Assembly (NCBI GenBank): GCA_903922325.1
Contig: CAIXTG010000133.1
Location: forward strand, 1 to 8,037
Length of the DNA: 8,037 bases
Origin: an uncultured Actinomycetes bacterium
GTDB taxonomy: Bacteria > Actinomycetota > Actinomycetes > Nanopelagicales > Nanopelagicaceae
Direction of reading: 5' to 3'
Positions 1 through 6,210 of the stretch are shown here, one piece after another; positions within the stretch are counted from its first letter, which is position 1; each line of letters opens with the position of its first letter. The position numbers were made by a program, and so were the translations under genes. Below the pieces are notes generated by a model. That model made no database searches and was not told the origin of the DNA. It was given only the letters and a program-made list of their open reading frames with translations.

Positions 1-612
1 CTACCTGGTGGCCCAACTCGACTTTCAAATATTGTTTTCATGGGCATGGGTGAACCACTTGCTAACTACAACGCAGTCTCGCGCACGCTTCGAAATATAA
101 CCGATGAAAATCCAAATGGGTTGGGTATAAGTGCTCGCTCGGTAACTGTTTCAACCGTTGGCTTAGTTAACGGAATTGAAAAGTTAATGGCCGAAGATTT
201 AAATGTGACGTTAGCAATTTCGCTACACACCCCTGATGATGAACTGCGAGATTCCTTAGTACCGATTAACTCGCGCTATAAAGTGCGCGAAGTTTTGGCT
301 GCAGCCGATGATTACGAAAAGAAGACTGGGCGTCGCTATTCGATTGAATACGCGCTAATTCGCGATATTAACGACCAAGCTTGGCGCGCAGATCTTTTAG
401 GCCGTCTGCTAAAGAACCGTAACGCCCACGTAAATTTAATTCCGTTAAACCCAACCCCTGGTTCGAAATGGACTGCGTCGCGCCACGAGGATGAACTCGA
501 GTTTGTGCGAGTCCTAGAAAGTTATGGTGTTCCAACAACGGTGCGCGATACTCGCGGCCGCGAAATCGACGGGGCCTGCGGCCAATTAGCCGCTGCCGAA
601 CTAGCCAAATAA
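1..612 (+). CDS. rlmN: Dual-specificity 23S rRNA/tRNA adenine-C2 methyltransferase RlmN, C-terminal part (5' end outside the window)
   Basis: The reading frame is open from base 1 to the TAA at 610-612, giving 203 residues; a full RlmN is about 350-390, so roughly the N-terminal 40-50% is missing, including the CxxxCxxC cluster that binds the 4Fe-4S centre. The SAM-binding motif GMGEP is at fragment residues 15-19, preceded by RLSNIVF. The C-terminal motif TRGREIDGACGQL holds the conserved cysteine (fragment residue 193, codon 577-579), equivalent to E. coli Cys355, which is methylated and forms the covalent RNA intermediate. RlmN is a cytoplasmic radical-SAM enzyme that makes 2-methyladenosine at A2503 of 23S rRNA and at position 37 of some tRNAs. 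The internal ATG at 40 is not the start, because family homology continues upstream of it. The next gene begins 26 bp downstream and no hairpin terminator lies between. Identification is secure. Confidence 0.97.
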   Translation, partial: LPGGPTRLSNIVFMGMGEPLANYNAVSRTLRNITDENPNGLGISARSVTVSTVGLVNGIEKLMAEDLNVTLAISLHTPDDELRDSLVPINSRYKVREVLAAADDYEKKTGRRYSIEYALIRDINDQAWRADLLGRLLKNRNAHVNLIPLNPTPGSKWTASRHEDELEFVRVLESYGVPTTVRDTRGREIDGACGQLAAAELAK

Positions 613-625
613 AAGGCAAAAGTCG

Positions 626-631
626 TAGGCT
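626..631 (+). promoter_or_regulatory. Possible -10 element for a leaderless or near-leaderless patD transcript
   Basis: The 26-bp gap between rlmN and the dehydrogenase contains TAGGCT, which fits the loose actinobacterial -10 pattern TAnnnT. It ends 7 bases before the ATG at 639, so transcription would start at or next to the start codon. No Shine-Dalgarno sequence precedes that ATG, which suits leaderless translation, a common mode in Actinobacteria. No convincing -35 box is found 16-18 bp upstream (the sequence there, around 603-608, is AGCCAA). TAGGC is repeated in tandem at 626-635. This is a weak call from sequence alone; read-through from rlmN is the alternative. Confidence 0.22.
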
Positions 632-638
632 AGGCCGC

Positions 639-2066
639 ATGGAACAACTACAGAATTTTATCAACGGCAAATCAGTACCTAGTTCATCTGGCGAGGTCAC
701 CCAATTAATTAATCCGGCAACTGGTGAGGTCTATGCGACTGCACCTAAATCAAATGCTGCCGATGTCGATGCAGCTATGAAAGCCGCGTCTGATGCTTTT
801 GTATTGTGGCGTGACTCAACGCCGTCAGAGCGTCAACGTGCTCTGCTGAAAATTGCTGATGCGCTGGAATCTCGCGCTGATGAAATTATTGCAATTGAAT
901 GCCGCAACACAGGTAAACCAATTGCAATAACTGCCTCTGAAGAAGTTCCGCCGATGATTGATCAAATTCGTTTCTTTGCCGGCGCTGCACGAAATCTCGA
1001 AGGTAAGTCTGCTGGCGAATACATGCGAGGCATGACTTCATACATTCGGCGCGAGCCAATTGGTGTTTGCGCACAAGTAACTCCGTGGAACTATCCAATG
1101 ATGATGGCAGTTTGGAAATGGGCACCTGCTATTGCGGCCGGAAACACTGTGGTGTTAAAACCAAGTGATACAACTCCAGCTTCAACTTTATTTATGGCAC
1201 AAGTAATGAGTGAATTCTTACCTGCCGGTGTATTCAATGTAATTTGCGGTGAACGTGAAACCGGAAAATTACTAGTTGATCACACAACTCCGGTCATGGT
1301 TTCAATTACTGGTTCAGTACGCGCAGGCACTGAAGTTGCAGCAGCTGCTTCATCGCAGTTAAAGCGCGTGCACCTCGAACTCGGTGGCAAAGCTCCGGTA
1401 GTAGTTTTCGATGATGCCGATCTCGATTCAGCAGCTGAAGGAATAGCAGTAGCTGGCTTCTTTAACTCTGGTCAAGATTGCACAGCCGCTACCCGCGTTT
1501 TAGTTCAAGCTGGTGTCTATGACGCAATGGTTGCCAAGTTGGCAGATCAAGCGACCAATAACATTGCCGTCGGTATGCCTGAAAGCGATGCGCTAGTTGG
1601 CCCGCTAAATAACGCCAACCAGCTAGCTCGCGTAAAGGGCTTTGTTGATCGCACTCCTGCCCATGCCAAGATTGTGGCCGGCGGAAAACAACTAGAACAA
1701 CCGGGCTACTTCTTCGCCCCAACTGTGATTGCCGATCTCAAGCAAGATGACGAGATGATCCAGAACGAAATTTTCGGGCCGGTCATAACTATCCAGAAAT
1801 TCGCTACTGAAGAAGAGGCGATTTCCCTCGCCAACGGCGTTGATTACGGCCTGGCTTCAAGCATCTGGACCAAGGATCATGGCCGCGCAATGCGTCTATC
1901 TCGCGCCTTCGATTTCGGCTGCGTCTGGATCAATACCCATATTCCGATCGTGGCCGAAATGCCTCATGGTGGATTTAAGCGATCTGGCTATGGCAAAGAC
2001 CTATCTAGTTACGGTTTTGAAGATTACACTCGAATTAAGCACGTAATGTCGAATCTCGGGGCGTAA
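639..2066 (+). CDS. patD: Gamma-aminobutyraldehyde dehydrogenase, PatD/YdcW-like (NAD-dependent aldehyde dehydrogenase)
   Basis: This 475-residue protein is a full-length ALDH-superfamily enzyme, close to the 474 residues of E. coli PatD. Visible catalytic parts are PWNYP with oxyanion-hole Asn151, the cofactor-loop motif TGSVRAG (224-230), general base Glu247 in HLELGGKAP, and nucleophile Cys281 in NSGQDCTAATR. The segments RFFAGAARNLEGKSAGEY (111-128) and NTHIPIVAEMPHGGFKRSGY (432-451) resemble PatD rather than succinate-semialdehyde or glycine-betaine enzymes. PatD oxidises 4-aminobutanal to GABA in putrescine breakdown; relatives also accept 4-guanidinobutanal or 3-aminopropanal. The start is set by the conserved N-terminus (LQNFINGKSV) and the absence of an earlier in-frame start codon. 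No ribosome binding site is evident. Its place ahead of a polyamine importer and a ureohydrolase supports a polyamine role. The exact aldehyde is inferred. Bases 1801-1980 are richer in GC than the rest of the gene. Confidence 0.86.
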   Translation: MEQLQNFINGKSVPSSSGEVTQLINPATGEVYATAPKSNAADVDAAMKAASDAFVLWRDSTPSERQRALLKIADALESRADEIIAIECRNTGKPIAITASEEVPPMIDQIRFFAGAARNLEGKSAGEYMRGMTSYIRREPIGVCAQVTPWNYPMMMAVWKWAPAIAAGNTVVLKPSDTTPASTLFMAQVMSEFLPAGVFNVICGERETGKLLVDHTTPVMVSITGSVRAGTEVAAAASSQLKRVHLELGGKAPVVVFDDADLDSAAEGIAVAGFFNSGQDCTAATRVLVQAGVYDAMVAKLADQATNNIAVGMPESDALVGPLNNANQLARVKGFVDRTPAHAKIVAGGKQLEQPGYFFAPTVIADLKQDDEMIQNEIFGPVITIQKFATEEEAISLANGVDYGLASSIWTKDHGRAMRLSRAFDFGCVWINTHIPIVAEMPHGGFKRSGYGKDLSSYGFEDYTRIKHVMSNLGA

Positions 2067-2161
2067 TAGTCCATAATTACGCTCGTTGAACCAACCGTCC
2101 ACCACTAACAAGAAGAAGGCCTGATAACCCCAAACTTGCACGACCTGCGAAGGAGCAAAAA
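2067..2161 (+). other. 95-bp intergenic leader ahead of the transporter genes
   Basis: This is the longest non-coding stretch in the window and the only space within the cassette large enough for a full promoter and operator. A TTGAAC at 2086-2091 resembles a -35 box, but no good TAnnnT -10 lies 16-19 bp after it, so no promoter is claimed. There is no strong hairpin followed by a U-run, so patD transcription may continue into potD. I recognise no riboswitch class. A short AGGCCT palindrome at 2117-2122 is too small to interpret. Confidence 0.5.
2149..2155 (+). promoter_or_regulatory. Strong Shine-Dalgarno site for potD
   Basis: GAAGGAG lies 6 bases before the ATG at 2162 and is the best ribosome binding site in the window. 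It fixes the potD start and suggests high translation of the receptor relative to the downstream subunits, as is usual for binding proteins. Confidence 0.85.
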
Positions 2162-3355
2162 ATGTCTAAGAAGGTTTCTAAAAAGGATCTCTCACCCGAG
2201 GCTCGCGCGATAATTAATTCGCAAGTTACTCGACGTGGACTAATCGCAGGTACTGGCGCAGTTGGTGCGGCCGGTTTATTAGCAGCATGTGGGTCCGGTG
2301 GTTCCGATAGCGCAGGTGGCGGAGATGCCAACACAATTCGTTGGGGTAACTGGCCGTTGTATTTAGATTACGACGAAGACACCAAGAAGTATCCAACACT
2401 TGAAGCATTTAGCGCCGAAAGCGGAATCGCGACAAAGTACTTTGAAGATTACAACGATAACGATGAGTTCTACGGCAAAGTACAAGCGCAATTAAAACTC
2501 AATGAAGATATTGGTTATGACTTAGTAACTCCAACTGACTGGATGGCAGCTCGTTGGATTCGATTGGGTTATGCGCAGAAGTACGACACCGCAAATATTC
2601 CAAACAAAGTGAATATTCTTGATTCACTTTCATCGCCTTCATTTGATCCAAAGCGCGAATCAACTCTTACCTGGCAAGGCATCATGGGTGGTTTTGGTTG
2701 GAACACCAAGACAAATCCAAAGGGTGTTCGCACGATTGACGATTTATTCGCACCACAGAACAAGGGCAAGATCGTTGTTCTTTCAGAAATGCGCGACACC
2801 ATCGGAATCATTCTGCTTTCCCAAGGTGTTGATCTACAGAGCGTTACTGAAGATCAATTCATGAATGCCGTTGATTTCATGGCCGGCAAGATTTCCGATG
2901 GTTGGATTCGCGGCGTAAAGGGCAACGAATACGCTGAAGATCTAACTTCAGGCGATGCCACTGCTGTAATTGGCTGGTCTGGTGACATGTTTATCTTGGC
3001 TTCTGAAAACGAAGGCAAGTTTGATTTCGCGATTCCAGAATCAGGCGGAACTATTTCAGGTGATAACTTCATTATCCCAACCCCAGTAGGCGCCGAAGCA
3101 AAAGCTAGCGCTGAAAAGCTAATTAACTACTACTACGAGCCAGCAGTAGCAGCTGAAGTAGCGGCATATGTAAATTATGTTTGCCCAGTCAAGGGCGCTC
3201 AAGCAGAGATGGAAAAGATCGCACCAGAACTTGCAAATAGTTCTTACATCTTCCCTGATGATGCGATGTCTGCAAAGCTAAATGTTTTCCGCTCACTTAC
3301 TCCAGCTGAAGAATCAGCTTGGGCCGAAGCGTTCCAACAAGCGCAAGGCAACTAA
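2162..3355 (+). CDS. potD: Polyamine ABC transporter substrate-binding lipoprotein, PotD-like
   Basis: This 397-residue extracytoplasmic receptor captures spermidine/putrescine-type polyamines for the PotABC importer. The N-terminus has a twin-arginine motif (TRRGLIAG, 23-30), a hydrophobic stretch, and a lipobox LAAC with Cys43 as the probable lipidation site, so a Tat-exported, membrane-anchored lipoprotein is likely. A Gly/Ser-rich linker (44-54) precedes a type II periplasmic-binding fold. By eye alignment to E. coli PotD, several ligand residues are kept: Trp64 (W34), Tyr67 (Y37), Thr125 and Trp127 (S83/Y85), Glu209 and Asp212 (D168/E171), Trp272 (W229), Asp301 (D257) and Tyr339 (Y293). 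The position of Trp255 appears to be Ser299. The acidic residues argue for a cationic amine ligand, but which polyamine cannot be told. It leads the importer genes, potA following after 9 bp. Confidence 0.9.
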   Translation: MSKKVSKKDLSPEARAIINSQVTRRGLIAGTGAVGAAGLLAACGSGGSDSAGGGDANTIRWGNWPLYLDYDEDTKKYPTLEAFSAESGIATKYFEDYNDNDEFYGKVQAQLKLNEDIGYDLVTPTDWMAARWIRLGYAQKYDTANIPNKVNILDSLSSPSFDPKRESTLTWQGIMGGFGWNTKTNPKGVRTIDDLFAPQNKGKIVVLSEMRDTIGIILLSQGVDLQSVTEDQFMNAVDFMAGKISDGWIRGVKGNEYAEDLTSGDATAVIGWSGDMFILASENEGKFDFAIPESGGTISGDNFIIPTPVGAEAKASAEKLINYYYEPAVAAEVAAYVNYVCPVKGAQAEMEKIAPELANSSYIFPDDAMSAKLNVFRSLTPAEESAWAEAFQQAQGN

Positions 3356-3357
3356 GG
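3354..3357 (+). promoter_or_regulatory. Short Shine-Dalgarno (AAGG) overlapping the potD stop
   Basis: AAGG begins inside the TAA stop of potD and sits 7 bases before the GTG at 3365. It supports the GTG as the start of the ATPase gene and suggests translational coupling with potD. Confidence 0.5.
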
Positions 3358-3364
3358 CAATTAG

Positions 3365-4513
3365 GTGACCAAGGAATCTATTTCAGCTAAAGGTGACCTG
3401 CGCTTAACTCGACTTACGAAGAGTTATGGCGATTTCACTGCCGTCGATGATCTTTCGTTAGTAATTCCCGAAGGATCGTTCTTCGCGCTGCTCGGGCCAT
3501 CAGGTTGTGGCAAAACTACAACCCTGCGAATGATCGCAGGGTTAGAAGAGCCAACTGTTGGAAGCATTCACTTGGGCACCACTGATATCACCACAACTAA
3601 GCCGTACCAGCGCCCAATCAATACGGTTTTCCAGAACTACGCACTATTTCCACATTTAACTATCTTTGAAAATATCGCATTCGGTTTGCGCCGTCGCGGA
3701 ATCAAAGATGTTGATGCGGCTGTAACTAAAGTTCTTGATCTAGTTGAATTGCCGCACTTAGCGCAACGCAAGCCAACGCAGTTATCTGGCGGTCAACAGC
3801 AACGTATTGCTCTTGCTCGCGCAATTGTTAACCGCCCGGCTCTGTTATTGCTCGATGAACCTCTTGGCGCACTTGATCTAAAGCTTCGTCGCCAGATGCA
3901 GATTGAACTTAAGTGGATTCAAAAAGAAGTTGGTTTAACTTTCGTGCACGTAACACACGATCAAGAAGAAGCCATGACCATGGCTGACACGATCGCGGTT
4001 ATGAATGAGGGTCAGATCGAGCAAATGGGCTCACCAGCTGATCTGTATGACAACCCAAAGACTGCCTTTGTTGCTAACTTCTTAGGTCAATCAAACCTAA
4101 TTAAGGGCACCATTAGCGGCAACGATGGCGATTCACACATTGTCGATGTTTTCGGCCAGAAAATTTCGCTGCAGAAGAACCGCTCGCATGCCGTTGATAA
4201 CTCAATTTATGCTGGTATTCGCCCTGAGAAATTCCGTATCTCTCGTTTAGGCACGCCAACTTCGGGAAATATTTTAACCGGTGGACACATTGAAGATGTT
4301 TCCTACATCGGTGTATCAACTCAGTATCAAGTTGAAATGCCATGGGGACAAGAACTAATGGTCTTCGAGCAAAACGACGACGGTGTTGCGCCATTTAGCA
4401 AGGACGAAGAAGTAAATATCTCTTGGGAGCCAATTTTCACTTTCGGACTTCGTGGCGATGAAGATGCAACTGCTGGTTCTGAAGTTAACCCTGAAGAACT
4501 AGACGAAGAGTAA
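3365..4513 (+). CDS. potA: Polyamine ABC transporter ATP-binding subunit PotA
   Basis: This 382-residue cytoplasmic ATPase powers the importer. All ABC motifs are present and intact: Walker A GPSGCGKT (44-51), Q-loop Gln90 in FQNYALFPH, signature LSGGQ (140-144), Walker B LLLLDE (160-165), D-loop GALD (168-171) and H-loop His198 in VTHDQEEA. A C-terminal regulatory domain of TOBE type covers roughly residues 245-362 (note GIRPEKF, 284-290), as in the CUT1/PotA/MalK group, and the protein ends in a short acidic tail. The start codon is GTG, chosen because it fits the family N-terminus and has AAGG 7 bases upstream. The ATPase motifs alone would fit other CUT1-type importers; the polyamine call rests on the neighbouring PotD, PotB and PotC. 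The gap to potB is 9 bp and A-rich. Confidence 0.93.
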   Translation: MTKESISAKGDLRLTRLTKSYGDFTAVDDLSLVIPEGSFFALLGPSGCGKTTTLRMIAGLEEPTVGSIHLGTTDITTTKPYQRPINTVFQNYALFPHLTIFENIAFGLRRRGIKDVDAAVTKVLDLVELPHLAQRKPTQLSGGQQQRIALARAIVNRPALLLLDEPLGALDLKLRRQMQIELKWIQKEVGLTFVHVTHDQEEAMTMADTIAVMNEGQIEQMGSPADLYDNPKTAFVANFLGQSNLIKGTISGNDGDSHIVDVFGQKISLQKNRSHAVDNSIYAGIRPEKFRISRLGTPTSGNILTGGHIEDVSYIGVSTQYQVEMPWGQELMVFEQNDDGVAPFSKDEEVNISWEPIFTFGLRGDEDATAGSEVNPEELDEE

Positions 4514-4522
4514 AAAAAAGCA

Positions 4523-5371
4523 ATGCGCAAGATCAGTACTCCTTACCTTTTACTCTTGCCGGGTGTTGCGTTTCTCTTTACTTTCTTTATTTTGCCGATT
4601 ATTAATCTGGCTCAAACTTCAACTCAGACACCAGTTGGCGGGGGAGATACCGGTGAATTTGAGCAGACGCTGCGTTTTTCAAATTACCTTGATGCCTTCT
4701 TGGAAAATAAAGAGCAATTCGGTCGCTCCTTTGTTTACGCGACTATCGCAACTCTTTTAGCGCTAGCAATTGCCTATCCGCTGGCATATGCCATCGCACT
4801 TAAAGGCGGCAAGCTAAAGAACTTTATGTTGATTCTTGTGATCGCACCGTTCTTTACCTCCTTTTTACTTCGCACCGTGGCCTGGAAACAGATACTCGGC
4901 GAAGAAGGCTTTGTAGTTCCAACGCTTCGAACTATTGGCATCATTAGCGATAGCACAACACTGACTTCGACTTCCTTTGCAGTTGTTATGGGTATGACCT
5001 ATAACTTCCTGCCGTTCATGACGTTGCCACTTTATGCCTCAATCGATCGCATTGATCCACGCACACTTGAGGCCTCCGGCGATCTATATGCCAATGGCTT
5101 TACGACATTCCGCAGAGTTACTTTGCCGCTCTCAATGCCAGGTGTAGTCGCAGGTACGTTGCTTACTTTTATCCCAGCAGCCGGCGACTATGTAAACGCG
5201 GCAATCTTGGGTAGCCCAAATACCAAGATGATCGGTAACGTGATTGAGTCGCGTTATCTTAAAATTGTTGACTACCCGACGGCTGCTGCTCTTTCATTTA
5301 CGCTGATGATCGTTATTTTGATACTGGTAACTGTCTATGTGCGCAAAGCCGGTACCGAGGAGTTGGTATGA
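4523..5371 (+). CDS. potB: Polyamine ABC transporter permease PotB
   Basis: This 282-residue inner-membrane subunit pairs with PotC to form the translocation channel. Six hydrophobic segments are visible at about 8-30, 70-92, 101-118, 152-172, 205-228 and 253-273, matching the six-helix PotB layout. An extracytoplasmic loop of about 40 residues follows the first helix. The coupling-helix EAA motif that contacts the ATPase is at about 183-207 (EASGDLYANGFTTF followed by RRVTLPLSMPG). The family's PAAGDYVNAAILG (218-230) follows, equivalent to the PotB-type signature in the fifth helix. The ATG at 4523 is 9 bp after the potA stop; only A-rich sequence and a distant GAAGAG precede it, so translation probably relies on coupling. 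It overlaps potC by 4 bp. Confidence 0.92.
   Translation: MRKISTPYLLLLPGVAFLFTFFILPIINLAQTSTQTPVGGGDTGEFEQTLRFSNYLDAFLENKEQFGRSFVYATIATLLALAIAYPLAYAIALKGGKLKNFMLILVIAPFFTSFLLRTVAWKQILGEEGFVVPTLRTIGIISDSTTLTSTSFAVVMGMTYNFLPFMTLPLYASIDRIDPRTLEASGDLYANGFTTFRRVTLPLSMPGVVAGTLLTFIPAAGDYVNAAILGSPNTKMIGNVIESRYLKIVDYPTAAALSFTLMIVILILVTVYVRKAGTEELV
5357..5362 (+). promoter_or_regulatory. Shine-Dalgarno site for potC, inside the potB coding end
   Basis: GAGGAG lies 5 bases before the ATG at 5368, within the last codons of potB. It supports this start and, with the ATGA overlap, indicates coupled translation of the two permeases. Confidence 0.7.
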
Positions 5372-6210
5372 GCCACAAAGTTAAAGATGCCACGATTCCT
5401 CACATTCCAACTGGCGCTCGTATTTCGCGCTGGATTGGCCGTAACTTAATTCGGATCTATGCCGTCTTTGCTTTCACCTATCTCTTTATTCCAGTTGCCT
5501 ACACATTTGCCTTCTCCTTTAATGATTCAGGCAAGAGCAACTTGATTTGGAAAGGTTTTACTTTCGGTAACTGGCAGAACCCATGTGGTGCACCTGAAGT
5601 TTGTACCGCGCTAGTTAACTCAATCAAGATTGGTTTCTTAGCCACTTTATTTTCGACAATTCTGGGCACCATGATTGCTTTTGCAATCGGTCGCTATAGC
5701 TTTAAGGGTCGCTCAACTTCTAACTTAATGATTTTCTTGCCAATGGCAACTCCCGAAATTGTTCTAGGCGCTTCGCTACTCTCACTTTTCTTAGTATTTA
5801 AAATTAACCCTGGCTTCTGGCCAACCGTAATTGCACATGTGGTTTTCTGTGTTTCATTCGTGGTGGTCACGGTGAAAGCGCGAATAGCCAGCTTAGATCC
5901 GCGCCTTGAGCAAGCGGCGATGGATCTTTATGCCAACGAACGCGAAACTTTCCGCCGGGTCACTCTGCCGTTAGTAGCACCTGGAATTGCTGCTGCTGCG
6001 TTGTTGGCATTTAGCTTATCTTTTGATGATTACATCATCACCAACTTCAACTCGGGTACGTTAAAAACATTCCCGGAGTTTGTTTATGCCTCGGCAGCGC
6101 GTGGTATTCCGGCACAGGCCAACGTAATTGGTTCGGCGATGTTTTTCTTAGCGCTGGCAATCGTGATAACTGGGCAGATTGTGGGTCGTAAGCGTAAAGT
6201 GAGCGCATGA
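5368..6210 (+). CDS. potC: Polyamine ABC transporter permease PotC
   Basis: This 280-residue membrane protein is the second channel subunit. Hydrophobic helices lie at about 31-51, 83-107, 118-144, 152-170, 203-225 and 252-272, after a cytoplasmic N-terminus of about 30 residues that is longer than usual. The EAA coupling motif is at about 181-206 (EQAAMDLYANERETF then RRVTLPLVAPG). The adjoining SLSFDDYIITNF (216-227) matches the SLDD-type segment typical of PotC. Two cysteines (73 and 79) lie in the outer loop after helix 1 and could form a disulfide, though this is speculative. Start and stop both lie in ATGA overlaps, with potB upstream and the ureohydrolase downstream, so the three genes are almost certainly one transcript. 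Confidence 0.92.
   Translation: MSHKVKDATIPHIPTGARISRWIGRNLIRIYAVFAFTYLFIPVAYTFAFSFNDSGKSNLIWKGFTFGNWQNPCGAPEVCTALVNSIKIGFLATLFSTILGTMIAFAIGRYSFKGRSTSNLMIFLPMATPEIVLGASLLSLFLVFKINPGFWPTVIAHVVFCVSFVVVTVKARIASLDPRLEQAAMDLYANERETFRRVTLPLVAPGIAAAALLAFSLSFDDYIITNFNSGTLKTFPEFVYASAARGIPAQANVIGSAMFFLALAIVITGQIVGRKRKVSA

Noticed and set aside
40..42. ATG at 40 considered as the start of a short gene
   Set aside because: It is an internal Met of the SAM-binding GMGEP region of RlmN, and the homology runs on upstream to the window edge.
368..700. Antisense open frame of 110 codons across the rlmN-patD junction
   Set aside because: It covers conserved RlmN and ALDH sequence on the other strand, has no motif, and would leave no room for a promoter of its own.
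2086..2114. TTGAAC considered as the -35 box of a potD promoter
   Set aside because: With 16-19 bp spacing there is no TAnnnT hexamer (CAAGAA at 17 bp), so the pair does not form a credible promoter.
2142..2155. CCT-GCGA-AGG mini-hairpin that could hide the potD ribosome binding site
   Set aside because: The stem is only three base pairs and cannot be extended, so it would not be stable enough to act as a switch.
4512..4519. Run of eight A at the potA stop codon, considered as a slippage or frameshift site
   Set aside because: The run begins inside the TAA stop, so slippage there would not extend or fuse potA in any useful way; it is more simply an A-rich spacer before potB.
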